Assembly (NCBI RefSeq): GCF_900086585.1
Contig: NZ_FLKM01000007.1
Location: forward strand, 145,362 to 209,361
Length of the DNA stretch: 64,000 nucleotides
Reading direction: 5' to 3'
Origin: Emergencia timonensis
Lineage (GTDB): Bacteria > Bacillota > Clostridia > Peptostreptococcales > Anaerovoracaceae
The position numbers were made by a program, and so were the translations under genes. Shown here one piece after another: positions 25,160 to 35,364 of the stretch (position 1 is the stretch's first letter; every line of letters begins with the position of its first letter). The notes beneath the pieces are model-generated. The model searched no databases and was not told where the DNA came from. It saw nothing but the letters and a program-made list of their open reading frames with translations.

Positions 25160-25480
25160 CTTATTATATATTTGACAGATAATTCTGGCAATAACACAAA
25201 AGTTTTAAATGTGCTTTTTTGCTAAGCAAATATCTACAACTTTTTATTTAATGCCTCCTATTTACAATGGATTCAACTATTAGGACTCTTTTATTCACCT
25301 CGCTTTTTTGTAATATAGAAAGCCTCCATTCTGTTTTTCACTAGAATTTTTTATAAATCATGTTAAGGTGTGCTTTTACGGTTCGCTCCAAATTAAGAAT
25401 TCCTATGCATTCTGGTATTAGTCTATCTTCCTCTTAGAAATATTCTAATCGTTCAACGCTATGTATCAACACTCCCACGC
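25160..25480. other. AT-rich intergenic stretch upstream of nhaC leader
   Basis: No gene is supported here. It should hold the nhaC promoter and the rest of the leader RNA. I see no recognisable riboswitch. Confidence 0.4.
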
Positions 25481-25508
25481 TAAAGGCCGGACAAATGTCC
25501 GGCCTTTA
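25481..25508. terminator. Palindromic terminator
   Basis: 13-bp arms (TAAAGGCCGGACA and complement) with an AA loop. It has the same position relative to the relic at 25530-25620 as the nhaC terminator has to nhaC. Confidence 0.7.
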
Positions 25509-25529
25509 ACTGGATTTATTTTATTTTAT

Positions 25530-25620
25530 TCAATTTATATCAAGGAGAACTTCGACTGCGGTTAAAGCTTTCAAAGCTTCCTCTCTATCTAACCTGTTTT
25601 CCCTCTTTATCATAAGGGAT
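25530..25620 (-). pseudogene. Relic of a second nhaC 3' end
   Basis: On the minus strand the frame reads REEALKALTAVEVLLDIN then stop, matching the EEALKALEA end of nhaC. The non-coding bases beyond (GTTCTCCTT, ATA, TTGA, TAAAAT) also match the sequence after the nhaC stop at 23500-23560. A palindromic terminator follows in both. The rest of the gene is missing. Confidence 0.45.
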
Positions 25621-25736
25621 ATTATAAAAATGATATTTTTATTATAACCTGCGTCCCCAAAACTGCAATTGAACTCAGGGCTAATTTTTGCCTGAATTGT
25701 CTAAACATTAATGCTTAGACTTTTGAAACTCCAAGA

Positions 25737-25773
25737 AAAGCAGCCTGCGCATTTTCTGCGTCAGGCTGCTTTT
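25737..25773 (-). terminator. Terminator of pncB
   Basis: AAAAGCAGCCTG pairs perfectly with CAGGCTGCTTTT, with a CGCA/TGCG inner pairing. Confidence 0.85.
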
Positions 25774-25788
25774 AACTTCTATATTGAA

Positions 25789-27222
25789 TTATCTGATCGT
25801 ATGCTCTTCAATCAACTTGTTCTTTACGTCCCATAAGTTCTGTGATAAATCCACGTAATAAGTCTGTGGGTTTTCAAATCGCAGCGTCTCGTCCCAGAGA
25901 GTTTCCATCTGTTCTCTGCAGTATTCTTTGACTTCTTCGATGTCAGGACACTCATAGACACAGGTTCCTTTGTCAAAAAGCTGTATCCGTAAGTTCTTCG
26001 CGTAGAAGTTGCACAGCCGCTTCTTCTTCCAAATGGCGTTGGGGTCGAAGATTTCGTAGCCATCCACCTCTGGAATTTCCTCCCCATCCAAAGTCATCAC
26101 GTCTGCCAGGGCTTTGTGATTATCTCTGTCAAAGAGTCTGTAAAGGGTCTTGAACCCAGGATTGGTAATCTTCTCAACATTCTCGGAGATTTTGATCTTC
26201 GGTATGATGACACCGTCCTGTTCCAGAGCCGACAATTTGTACACGCCGCCGAAAACCGGTTCGGATTTAGCAGTAATCAGTCTCTCACCGACACCGAAGG
26301 AATCGATCTGCGCCCCCTCTAAAATAATATCTCGAATAATATATTCGTCAAGAGAGTTGGATACTGTAATAGAACATTCTGTAAGACCCGCTTCATCCAG
26401 CATCTTTCTCGCCTTCTTCGTCAGATAGGCCACGTCGCCGCTGTCAATGCGGATTCCCATCTTCTTCGGCTTCAGTTCTTTAAAAACCTTGATTGCTGCC
26501 GGTACGCCAGAACGCAGTACATTATAAGTGTCCACCAGCAGTACGCAATTGTCAGGATAAATCTCTGCATATTTTTTAAAGGCCTCGTATTCGCTGGGAA
26601 ACATCTGCACCCAGCTGTGGGCCATGGTTCCAAGGGCTGTGATGCCGTAATCACGATCTGCAATCGCACAGGCTGTTCCCGCACATCCTCCGATGTAGGC
26701 CGCTCTTGCGCCAAAGACCGCTGCCGCCGTCCCATGTGCCCTTCTGGTGCCGAACTCCATGACAGGTCTGCCCTTGGCAGCTCTGACGATACGGTTGGCT
26801 TTTGTGGCAATCAGGCTTTGATGGTTGATAATCAGCAGAAGCATGGTCTCGACAAACTGCGCCTGGATCACCGGCCCTCTTACGGTCAAAATCGGTTCGT
26901 GTGGAAAAATGGGTGTTCCCTCTGGTACTGCCCAAACATCACAAGTGAACTTAAAGTTTCTCAGATAGTCGAGAAAGCTTTCACAGAAAATATCTTTTCC
27001 CCTGAGGAATTCTATATCTTCTGCTGTGAAGTGAAGACTCTTCAGATACTCTACTGCCTGCTCTACACCTGCCATAATGGCATAGCCTCCGCCATCGGGA
27101 ACTTTTCTGAAGAACATGTCAAAATAGGCGATGTCTTCAACATTACCTGACTGAAAGTATCCGTTAGCCATCGTGATCTCATAAAAATCCGTCAGCATAG
27201 TCAGGTTTTCATTGTTAATCAT
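25789..27222 (-). CDS. pncB: Nicotinate phosphoribosyltransferase
   Basis: The enzyme joins nicotinate to PRPP (with ATP) to give nicotinate mononucleotide, the entry step of the Preiss-Handler NAD salvage route. The 477-residue product has family blocks NLTMLTDFYEITMANGYF, FGTRRAHGTAAAVFGARAA (with the catalytic His), GTMAHSWVQMF and RIDSGDVAYL. AAAGGAG precedes ATG 27222. It is followed by its own terminator. Confidence 0.96.
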   Translation of the reverse strand: MINNENLTMLTDFYEITMANGYFQSGNVEDIAYFDMFFRKVPDGGGYAIMAGVEQAVEYLKSLHFTAEDIEFLRGKDIFCESFLDYLRNFKFTCDVWAVPEGTPIFPHEPILTVRGPVIQAQFVETMLLLIINHQSLIATKANRIVRAAKGRPVMEFGTRRAHGTAAAVFGARAAYIGGCAGTACAIADRDYGITALGTMAHSWVQMFPSEYEAFKKYAEIYPDNCVLLVDTYNVLRSGVPAAIKVFKELKPKKMGIRIDSGDVAYLTKKARKMLDEAGLTECSITVSNSLDEYIIRDIILEGAQIDSFGVGERLITAKSEPVFGGVYKLSALEQDGVIIPKIKISENVEKITNPGFKTLYRLFDRDNHKALADVMTLDGEEIPEVDGYEIFDPNAIWKKKRLCNFYAKNLRIQLFDKGTCVYECPDIEEVKEYCREQMETLWDETLRFENPQTYYVDLSQNLWDVKNKLIEEHTIR

Positions 27223-27274
27223 TGGATTATCTCCTTTGTTGTGTTGTTAATGATGTACAATTAATCATTATACA

Positions 27275-30109
27275 CTATTTCAACATTTTCTTCAAGAACT
27301 GCCCTGTATAGGAGTCTTTGCACTTTGCAATGTCCTCTGGCGTTCCTGTAGCAACGATGGTGCCGCCCCTGTTGCCGCCTTCCGGTCCCAAGTCAATGAC
27401 ATGGTCAGCTCGTTTGATGACGTCCAGGTTGTGTTCAATGACGACAACGGTATTCCCCGCATCAGCCAATTTGTCCAAAACCATCAGCAGTTTATCCACA
27501 TCGGCAAAATGAAGTCCCGTAGTCGGCTCATCCAGTATATACAGCGTTTTCCCCGTTCCTCTCTTTGAGAGCTCCGTAGCCAGCTTGATTCTCTGCGCCT
27601 CGCCGCCCGATAACTGTGTTGACGGCTGGCCAAGCTTGATATAGTCGAGACCCACTTCGTTGAGGGTATCCAGCTGGCGTTTGATGGATGGCAGGTTCTC
27701 AAAGAACCCTAAGGCTTCGGCCACACTCATATCCAAGACGTCAAAGATGTTCTTGCCCTTATATTTTACTTCCAGCGTCTCTCTGTTATACCGCTTTCCT
27801 TTGCAGACTTCGCAAGGCACATAGACATCCGGTAGGAAGTGCATTTCAATTTTGATGATGCCGTCTCCGCTGCAGGCCTCACATCTGCCGCCCTTCACGT
27901 TGAAGCTGAATCTTCCCTTTTCGAATCCTCTGATCTTGGACTCCGGCAGGGATGCGAACAGATCTCTGATATGGGTGAACATTCCAGTATAGGTGGCTGG
28001 ATTGGATCTCGGCGTTCTGCCGATCGGGGACTGGTCGATATCTATAATCTTGTCCACGTTTTCTAAGCCGATGATCTCATCGTATTTCCCAGCTTCCCCT
28101 TTGGTCTTGTTGATGACCTTTGCCGCGCCTTTGTAGAGAATCTCGTTGATCAAACTGCTCTTCCCCGATCCGGATACGCCTGTAACACAGACGAATTTCC
28201 CTAGCGGGATATCGACATCAATGCCTTTCAGATTGTTCTCGGCAGCGCCTTTGATGGTGATGAAATTCCCATTACCCTCCCGTCTGTGTTTTGGCACCTC
28301 TATTTTCTTCGTGCCGGAGAGATATTGACCCGTCAAGGATTGCGGGCAGGCTTTGATTTCCTCTACATTGCCTTGAGCTACCAGTTCGCCGCCGTAGATA
28401 CCGGCGCCGGGCCCGATATCGATGATATGATCTGCGGCATACATGGTGTCCTCGTCGTGCTCGACTACCAACAGCGTATTGCCCAGATCGGTCAGATGGC
28501 GCAGGGTCTCCAAAAGCTTCTCGTTATCCTTCTGATGCAAGCCGATGCTTGGTTCGTCCAGGATATAGAGCACGCCCATCAGGCTGGAACCGATCTGCGT
28601 CGCCAGTCTGATTCTTTGAGATTCTCCGCCCGACAAGGTACCAGATGCACGTGACAAAGTCAGATACTCCAGACCTACGTTGATCAAAAACTGCAGTCTG
28701 GCTTTGATTTCTTTGATGATCTGATGACCGATCATTTCTTCTTTTTCGCTTAGCTGCACCTGGTCGATGAAGTTATAGGCGTCTCTGATGGACATATCAG
28801 AAACTTCCGCGATGTTCTTTCCGTCTATGGTCACAGCCAGTACCTCCGGCTTCAAACGCTTGCCGCCGCAGTCCGGGCAGTCTCTGACTACCATGTACTT
28901 CTGCATCTTCTCTTTCATAAAGTCAGAACTGGTCTCCCGGTATCTCCGCTCTACATTGTTGATCATTCCTTCAAAAGGATGGTCTCTGTGAGATACCGCG
29001 CCGGTGCTTCTGCTGGTGTACGTGTATTTCAGATGGCGGTTTCCCGTGCCATAAAGCAGCTCCTGCTGAAATTTCTTCGGCAACTCTTCGTAGGGAACGC
29101 TCAGGTCAACACCGTGCTCCTTTGCCAGTGCATCGATCATCTGTCTGTAAAAGCCCGAAAACTCCATAGAAGCAAAAATCGTCCCTAAAGCGCCGTCGAT
29201 GACGCTCTTATCTGTCTTGATAATCAGTTCCGGATCGATTTTTTGCGTAAAGCCAAGGCCATTACAGGTTGGACAGGCGCCAAAAGGACTGTTAAAAGAA
29301 AACATTCTCGGTTCCAGTTCTTCGATGCTGACGCCGTGTTCCGGACAGGCCAACTTCGTAGAGAAGGTCTTCTCCATATTAAAGTCGTTGTCGATAAACT
29401 GGACCACGACCAGTCCGTCCCCTTGGTGCATTGCCAGTTCAGCCGCCTCAGAAATACGGCTCTCCTGCCCCGGCTTAATGATAATTCTATCTATTACGAT
29501 TTCGATGGTATGCTTGAACTTCTTGTCCAGCTTGATTTCCTCTTCATTAATGAGACGAATTTCGCCGTCGATTCGCACTCTGGTAAACCCTTCTTTGCGG
29601 ATTCTCTCCAGAATCTTCTCGTGTTCCCCTTTTCTCTGCCTGACCACCGGCGCTAAAATCATGATCTTTGTGCCTTCTGGGAATTCCATGATGGAGTCCA
29701 CCATCTGATCGACAGTCTGGCTGGTAATCGGTTTCCCGCAGATCGGGCAGTGGGGATGTCCGATCCTCGCATAGAGCAGCCTCAGATAATCGTGGATTTC
29801 CGTCACCGTGCCGACGGTAGATCGAGGGTTTTTGCTGGTGGTCTTCTGGTCGATGGAGATAGCTGGCGAAAGACCTTCGATCAGCTCCACATCCGGCTTG
29901 TCCATCTGGCCCAGGAACTGCCTCGCATAAGAGGACAGACTCTCCACATATCGTCTCTGCCCTTCGGCATAAATCGTATCAAAAGCCAGCGAAGATTTTC
30001 CCGATCCTGACAGGCCGGTCAAAACGACCAGCTGATCTCTCGGTATCTTCACATCGACGTGTTTTAAATTGTTTTCGTTGGCGCCCTTTACGTAAATCTC
30101 GTTTGCCAT
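27275..30109 (-). CDS. uvrA: Excinuclease ABC subunit A
   Basis: UvrA is the damage-sensing ATPase of nucleotide excision repair and loads UvrB onto DNA. The 944-residue product contains two ABC modules: Walker [14 protein letters not shown] near residue 35 and [13 protein letters not shown] in the second half, with signatures [16 protein letters not shown] and [13 protein letters not shown]. Zinc-finger cysteines are in CPICGKP, CPEHG/CPTCNG and [22 protein letters not shown] precedes ATG 30109. It lies 112 bases after uvrB, on the same strand. Confidence 0.98.
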   Translation of the reverse strand: MANEIYVKGANENNLKHVDVKIPRDQLVVLTGLSGSGKSSLAFDTIYAEGQRRYVESLSSYARQFLGQMDKPDVELIEGLSPAISIDQKTTSKNPRSTVGTVTEIHDYLRLLYARIGHPHCPICGKPITSQTVDQMVDSIMEFPEGTKIMILAPVVRQRKGEHEKILERIRKEGFTRVRIDGEIRLINEEEIKLDKKFKHTIEIVIDRIIIKPGQESRISEAAELAMHQGDGLVVVQFIDNDFNMEKTFSTKLACPEHGVSIEELEPRMFSFNSPFGACPTCNGLGFTQKIDPELIIKTDKSVIDGALGTIFASMEFSGFYRQMIDALAKEHGVDLSVPYEELPKKFQQELLYGTGNRHLKYTYTSRSTGAVSHRDHPFEGMINNVERRYRETSSDFMKEKMQKYMVVRDCPDCGGKRLKPEVLAVTIDGKNIAEVSDMSIRDAYNFIDQVQLSEKEEMIGHQIIKEIKARLQFLINVGLEYLTLSRASGTLSGGESQRIRLATQIGSSLMGVLYILDEPSIGLHQKDNEKLLETLRHLTDLGNTLLVVEHDEDTMYAADHIIDIGPGAGIYGGELVAQGNVEEIKACPQSLTGQYLSGTKKIEVPKHRREGNGNFITIKGAAENNLKGIDVDIPLGKFVCVTGVSGSGKSSLINEILYKGAAKVINKTKGEAGKYDEIIGLENVDKIIDIDQSPIGRTPRSNPATYTGMFTHIRDLFASLPESKIRGFEKGRFSFNVKGGRCEACSGDGIIKIEMHFLPDVYVPCEVCKGKRYNRETLEVKYKGKNIFDVLDMSVAEALGFFENLPSIKRQLDTLNEVGLDYIKLGQPSTQLSGGEAQRIKLATELSKRGTGKTLYILDEPTTGLHFADVDKLLMVLDKLADAGNTVVVIEHNLDVIKRADHVIDLGPEGGNRGGTIVATGTPEDIAKCKDSYTGQFLKKMLK

Positions 30110-30221
30110 TCAAGTCCTCCTTAATGGAGTTGCCCCAATTCTTGAAAAGAATTGCTGGGAACTCCTTATGCTTTTGTTCCCCGCAAGCATTAGCGCGCGG
30201 ATTGGAACATGTCGTATATGG

Positions 30222-32204
30222 TCATAATCTTACTTTGTATTCCATAAGCTGATCTCGCAACTGGGCAGCACGTTCAAATTGCAGTGCTGCTGCAGCCTGC
30301 TTCATCTCTGCTTCTAATTCTTTTATAAAATCTTTCAGTTCTTTGGTTGTCATCTCCAGAGGTTTCTTGCCTTTGAATCTGCCTTCTTCTTCCGTCGGTT
30401 TCGTCGCCTCTATAACGGCTCTCACCGATTTTTTAATCGTTTGCGGCGTAATGCCGTGTTCCTCGTTATATCGGTTCTGTATGGCGCGTCTTCTCTCCGT
30501 CTCATCGATGGCCGCTTTCATCGCCTTGCTGATATGGTCACCATACATGATGACCTTGCCGTCTACATTACGGGCAGCACGACCGATGGTCTGAATCAGG
30601 GATGTCTCGGTTCTGAGGAAGCCCTCTTTGTCGGCATCTAAAATCGCCACCAGAGAAACCTCTGGTATATCGAGGCCCTCTCTCAGCAGATTGATGCCCA
30701 CCAATACATCGAATTCCCCCAGACGCAGATCTCTGATAATCTCCAATCGCTCAAGTGTATCGACTTCTGAATGCAGATACCTGACTCTGACTCCCGCATT
30801 AGTCAGATAAGTAGTCAGGCTCTCCGCCATCTTTTTCGTCAAAGTGGTGACAAAGGCGCGCTCGCCTCTCTCCGCCGTCTGCTTGAGTTCACCGATCAAA
30901 TCGTCGATCTGCCCCTCTGTCTTGCGCACTTCGATCGGAGGGTCCAGGAGGCCGGTCGGTCTGATGATCTGCTCGGCAGTAATGCCGTCAGCCATTTCCT
31001 TTTCGTATGCTGCCGGTGTCGCACTGACATAGATCGCCTGGCTCACCAGCTTCTCAAATTCTTCAAATTTGAGAGGTCTGTTATCCAGTGCCGACGGAAG
31101 GCGGAATCCGAACTCTACCAGAGAGGATTTGCGCGAACGGTCGCCCGCATACATGGCTCTCAGTTGTGGCAGCATGACGTGGGATTCGTCGATCAGCAGC
31201 AAAAAATCATCCGGCAGATAGTCTATCAAGGTAAACGGACGCGCACCAGCCTCAAACCCATTCATATGTCTCGAATAATTCTCAATACCTTTGCAGGTTC
31301 CGATTTCCCGCAGCATCTCCATGTCGTACCTGGTCCGCTGCTCGATTCTCTGTGCCTCCAGTAATTTTCCTCTGTCCTTAAACCACTGCACCCTTTCTGT
31401 CAGTTCTGCCTCGATGGTCCCCAGCGCACGTTCCATGTTCTCCTTGGAGGTTACGTAGTGGGAGGCCGGGTAAATCGCAACGTGATTACGCAGACCCAGA
31501 ATTTCTCCCGTCAGGGGATTCATCTCCTTGATGCTCTCCACTTCATCGCCGAAAAGTTCGATGCGCACCGCCTTATCGGACCCAGCAGGAAAGACGTCTA
31601 TAATATCTCCTCTTACTCGAAAGGTGCCTCTCTCAAAGGCCAGGTCATTACGGGTGTACTGGATGTCCACCAGCTTGCGCAGGAACTCATTGCGGGGCCA
31701 TACCATGCCCGGTCTCACCGAAATCAGCTGATTCTCATAATCGAAAGGGCTTCCCAGTCCGTAGATGCAGGACACCGAAGCCACGATGATGACATCGCTG
31801 CGTTCAACCAAAGCACCCGTTGCAGAGTGCCTCAGCTTCTCTATCTCGTCATTGATCTGTGAGTCCTTCTCTATATAAGTATCCGTGGAAGGCACATAGG
31901 CTTCCGGCTGATAATAATCGTAATAGGAGACGAAATACTCTACTGCATTGTTTGGGAAAAACTCTTTGAATTCTCCATGGAGCTGAGCCGCCAAAGTCTT
32001 ATTATGGGAAATGACCAGGGTCGGCTTCTGTACCTTCTGTATGATGTTGGCCATGGTAAAGGTCTTGCCGGATCCGGTAACGCCCATCAAAGTCTGATGC
32101 TTCTTACCTGCCAGCACACCGTCTACAAGCTTGTCTATGGCCTGTGGCTGGTCGCCCATGGGTTTGTAATCTGAGGCTAGCTCAAACCTTCTATCTTCTC
32201 TCAT
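30222..32204 (-). CDS. uvrB: Excinuclease ABC subunit B
   Basis: UvrB is the helicase-like damage-verification subunit. The 660-residue product has Walker [13 protein letters not shown], the beta-hairpin region [25 protein letters not shown], the RAARN motif of the C-terminal helicase domain and the UVR motif ([13 protein letters not shown]) that contacts UvrC. ATG 32204 is chosen because GGAGGTG lies in front of it; 14 upstream residues in the open frame are rejected. uvrB-uvrA form a likely operon. Confidence 0.98.
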   Translation of the reverse strand: MREDRRFELASDYKPMGDQPQAIDKLVDGVLAGKKHQTLMGVTGSGKTFTMANIIQKVQKPTLVISHNKTLAAQLHGEFKEFFPNNAVEYFVSYYDYYQPEAYVPSTDTYIEKDSQINDEIEKLRHSATGALVERSDVIIVASVSCIYGLGSPFDYENQLISVRPGMVWPRNEFLRKLVDIQYTRNDLAFERGTFRVRGDIIDVFPAGSDKAVRIELFGDEVESIKEMNPLTGEILGLRNHVAIYPASHYVTSKENMERALGTIEAELTERVQWFKDRGKLLEAQRIEQRTRYDMEMLREIGTCKGIENYSRHMNGFEAGARPFTLIDYLPDDFLLLIDESHVMLPQLRAMYAGDRSRKSSLVEFGFRLPSALDNRPLKFEEFEKLVSQAIYVSATPAAYEKEMADGITAEQIIRPTGLLDPPIEVRKTEGQIDDLIGELKQTAERGERAFVTTLTKKMAESLTTYLTNAGVRVRYLHSEVDTLERLEIIRDLRLGEFDVLVGINLLREGLDIPEVSLVAILDADKEGFLRTETSLIQTIGRAARNVDGKVIMYGDHISKAMKAAIDETERRRAIQNRYNEEHGITPQTIKKSVRAVIEATKPTEEEGRFKGKKPLEMTTKELKDFIKELEAEMKQAAAALQFERAAQLRDQLMEYKVRL

Positions 32205-32432
32205 CGATGTTTCACCTCCATTGATATTCAAATGATGCAATCTCATCCTATCTTCTATTATGCTATTCGGCTTTCATTCTAGCACAAAAAAATTAAAAAG
32301 TACAGAGAAAAAAGGAACATTTGTTCTGCACTTTTCAAATTCAAAAATTGCCAGCTAAATCAAACTGTCATTTCTATTAATATACCCTGAGGTTTATCTA
32401 TTCAATCAAACTTCCATATCATTCCTTTGTCT

Positions 32433-33893
32433 TCATTGCCATAGTTTTGAACCGTCGTAAACCTGCATCGCAGCATCGAAGCAGCCCAGGCGCTTACATG
32501 CCTCGATAATCAGCTGATGCGTCATTTGAAACATCTCTGCCGCCTGTTTTGCAAACTGCCTGGCATCCCCCTCCGCCAATGCATTGACCGCTTCTTTACA
32601 TTGACGATGAATTTTGCGATTATAGAAGTTTTTTCCGTTATTAATCAAGCCGGGAATGCTTCTTCCGATATGGTAATTTTTCAGCAGCACTTTGTAGATC
32701 GTCCGCAGCGCATCATAGGCAATGTGATTGGTGATAAATTCCAGGACAGCCACCGGTGAAAGCTGATACAGATACGCCTGATTCCACAAGTCGTTCAGAT
32801 CCTCGGCAAACTGCACCGCCTCTGCAGCAGATATATGACTTCCAGCATGGACTGCCACACTTTCTATGGTCAATGAAATCAACTCCAGACTGTCAAGATA
32901 GCGGCGAAGATGGCTGGCAATCAGACTCGGTTCGATTTCTATTTTTTTCAGGGCTTCCAAGTCCATCGTCACGAAGACGCCGTTGCCGCGCACAGTCTCT
33001 ACCACACCCCACCCCTGCAGAATCTTAATTGCCTTTGAAACGGTATCTGCGCTGACTTCATAAATTGTCTGCAGTTCCTTGTAAGAAGGCAACTGGCTCC
33101 CAGGGCGGTAACGTCCGATTGCAATCAGCCCCAGCAGGTCCAGGTAGACGCTGGAATAGCGTTCTTTTGTCTGAAACAGTTGGCTTTCTAAGGCTTTGCT
33201 CCCCTTGCGCAAGGGAGAGTCAGAAAAGATGCTGTGGTCCGGTTCCTCTGCATTCTGATAGATGAAGCTCAGGTTATCAAAGGGGATTTTCTCCGGGTTC
33301 TCTCCTGTCTTCACTGCCCGGATCAGCTGATTCAATCCTGCAGCATAATCAGACCTCATCTCATAGGTGCCCTGCCAAGGATCGATGTCCTTAAAACCCA
33401 GACTGTCCACAGTACGCAGAATCAGATCATTGCCATTCCTGGCAACGAAAAAGCGCCAGAATTGATTGGAAAGCCGCCAGAACATCACAGGCTCTCCTGG
33501 ATTCATCTGTGTGAGAATTTTTTCCGGTGTTTCCCATTCCGCCCCTCTGCACAGGTGGACTCCTCTGATTGTAATGGGATAACAGAGCAGGACGCCGGAT
33601 TTTAAGATATCAGAAGCTGCCACTGTATCCACTTTTTGCAAAGTCTGTATCGCGCTGTGGTGCGCTGTGGTGTAATCAAAAGCTACCGTCGCCCGCTTTC
33701 TCTGCACAGACTCGATGAGCCCCTCCCGTTCCAACAGCTCCAATGCGCGGCGAATCGTCTTTTCTGAGGCGTCAAATTCTCCGCACAGACTTGCGCGGGA
33801 AGGCAGTTGATATCCGAGAGGGAAGATACCGCTCACGATCTTGTTTTTCAGAATCTGATAGATTTTGTCATACATAGCCACATCGCTTCTCAT
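32433..33893 (-). CDS. GntR-type regulator with two winged-helix domains
   Basis: The 486-residue product has a first GntR winged helix (about 8-70: LPSRASLCGEFDASEKTIRRALELL) and a second (about 240-315: LPSYKELQTIYEVSADTVSKAIKIL ... GNGVFVTM), joined by an alpha/beta region and followed by a helical C-terminal part. ATG 33893 is preceded by AGAAGGAG; the longer start lacks a site. It stands directly after the signalling operon 34026-41776, separated by a terminator, and is a candidate regulator of it. A ligand is not apparent. Confidence 0.8.
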   Translation of the reverse strand: MRSDVAMYDKIYQILKNKIVSGIFPLGYQLPSRASLCGEFDASEKTIRRALELLEREGLIESVQRKRATVAFDYTTAHHSAIQTLQKVDTVAASDILKSGVLLCYPITIRGVHLCRGAEWETPEKILTQMNPGEPVMFWRLSNQFWRFFVARNGNDLILRTVDSLGFKDIDPWQGTYEMRSDYAAGLNQLIRAVKTGENPEKIPFDNLSFIYQNAEEPDHSIFSDSPLRKGSKALESQLFQTKERYSSVYLDLLGLIAIGRYRPGSQLPSYKELQTIYEVSADTVSKAIKILQGWGVVETVRGNGVFVTMDLEALKKIEIEPSLIASHLRRYLDSLELISLTIESVAVHAGSHISAAEAVQFAEDLNDLWNQAYLYQLSPVAVLEFITNHIAYDALRTIYKVLLKNYHIGRSIPGLINNGKNFYNRKIHRQCKEAVNALAEGDARQFAKQAAEMFQMTHQLIIEACKRLGCFDAAMQVYDGSKLWQ

Positions 33894-33972
33894 ATAATCT
33901 CTGCTCCTTCTTTCGTTACTTCTCGTTACCCCTATCATACCATGAATCAGCGATGGAAGGAAGCCACGATAA

Positions 33973-33991
33973 AAGGAGCCTATGGCTCCTT
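33973..33991 (-). terminator. Terminator of the c-di-GMP/lipoprotein operon
   Basis: On the minus strand AAGGAGCC-ATA-GGCTCCTTTT, 35 bases past the lipoprotein stop codon. Confidence 0.7.
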
Positions 33992-34025
33992 CCTGTTACC
34001 CTATTTCGTTCTCATCCCTGCATTC

Positions 34026-35354
34026 TCAATCCACCACGGGATTGCTTTCCTTCAGCGCTGCATTACACGTCTTATCGATGGCGGCCGCTACTTGGGCAGG
34101 CGTCTTTCTTCCCAGGAGCAGATCCTGTGTATTCTTATAAAAAACGTCACGAACGCCCTGCCAGTTCAGACTGCTGTTGATATTGTCCACGATATTTCCG
34201 GAATTATCATCATAAGCCTTCAGCATCGGCATTTCCTCCTGATATTTCTCAGTGATAGATTGATTCACCGGCTGTGTTCCCAGCGTGTATTTCATCAAAT
34301 CCTCATCTGTGTAAATAAAACGGATAAAGTCCTTGGCTGCCTGAATCTTCGCTTCGTCTCCATTGTCGAAGACACAGAAGCCATTGGTTCCGCTGGTCGC
34401 ATAGCCTTTCCCGTCCTGACTTGGGAAGTTGACCGCGAAGACGTCCAGCCCCTTGCTCTGCGCATCTGCCAAATTAGTCAGATTACCCACACAGCAGGCA
34501 AGCTGTCCATTATAGAATAAATTGACGCAGTCCAACAGTTCCATGTTCTCAGCGCCCTGCGGTGTGATACCTCGCTTGTCCAGATCTTTGATCCACTGCA
34601 GTGCCTCGATGCCTTCCGGTGTATTGACATTGAATTTCCCCTCCTCGTCATAGAGTTTTCCTCCATGGGAACGCAGCAAGGTCATAATGTGGCTGTCTCC
34701 CTGGTTATTTGCACCGTACATCATAAATGTGAACGTATTTTCATCAGTAATAGACTCCTTCAACGCCTGAAAAATCTCGTCAAAGGTTTCAGTAGACCAG
34801 TGCGCGATGGTATTGTCCTCCGGGATATACTGCTCCAATCCTGCGCTTTTCATCATCTTTTTATTGATCAGGAGCGTATTCTGCAGCTGCTGAAAAGGCA
34901 ACGTGTAGACTTTGCCATTGACACTGTTCTGCGCCCAGATCGTCTCGTCGATATCTGCCCGCAGCTCCTCGTCGATGATATCGTCAAGAGGCTCCAGCCA
35001 ACCGCTTTCAACATAAGCCGGCACATTATATGATCCCGCAAAGAAAATATCAGCCGCATCTTCTGTCCCGTATTTGTCCGCCAGCTGCTCCTTCTCATCC
35101 AGATAATCATACCTGCTGATGTCAAACTCTACATCGTATTTGTCATACTGTGCCTTAAACTTTTCAGCCGCAGCAACAAAGAGATCATAAACTTCTGCTT
35201 CACCGACATCTGGTATATTGCCCAGGCCGATCGGTGTGGTTTTGATTGTCAGCGTCACCTTTTCTTTGCTTTCTGTCCCGCTAGTCCCACAAGCCGCCAA
35301 AGCGAGCACCAACATCGCAATCAGCAAGATACATATAAAGCGTTTTCCTTTCAT
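34026..35354 (-). CDS. ABC-type substrate-binding lipoprotein (family 1)
   Basis: The 442-residue product has a signal peptide with lipobox ALAACG (Cys22), so it is a membrane-anchored lipoprotein. The rest is a periplasmic-binding fold of the sugar-binding SBP family 1 (YKAQYDKYDVEFDISRYDY; IFFAGSYNVPAYVESGWLEPLDD; NLLADA-like NLTNLADAQSKG). There are no ABC permease or ATPase genes beside it. It is 10 bases after a hybrid histidine kinase, so it may present a ligand to that kinase rather than serve transport. This is inference from gene order. Confidence 0.85.
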   Translation of the reverse strand: MKGKRFICILLIAMLVLALAACGTSGTESKEKVTLTIKTTPIGLGNIPDVGEAEVYDLFVAAAEKFKAQYDKYDVEFDISRYDYLDEKEQLADKYGTEDAADIFFAGSYNVPAYVESGWLEPLDDIIDEELRADIDETIWAQNSVNGKVYTLPFQQLQNTLLINKKMMKSAGLEQYIPEDNTIAHWSTETFDEIFQALKESITDENTFTFMMYGANNQGDSHIMTLLRSHGGKLYDEEGKFNVNTPEGIEALQWIKDLDKRGITPQGAENMELLDCVNLFYNGQLACCVGNLTNLADAQSKGLDVFAVNFPSQDGKGYATSGTNGFCVFDNGDEAKIQAAKDFIRFIYTDEDLMKYTLGTQPVNQSITEKYQEEMPMLKAYDDNSGNIVDNINSSLNWQGVRDVFYKNTQDLLLGRKTPAQVAAAIDKTCNAALKESNPVVD

Positions 35355-35364
35355 TTTTTCTCTC

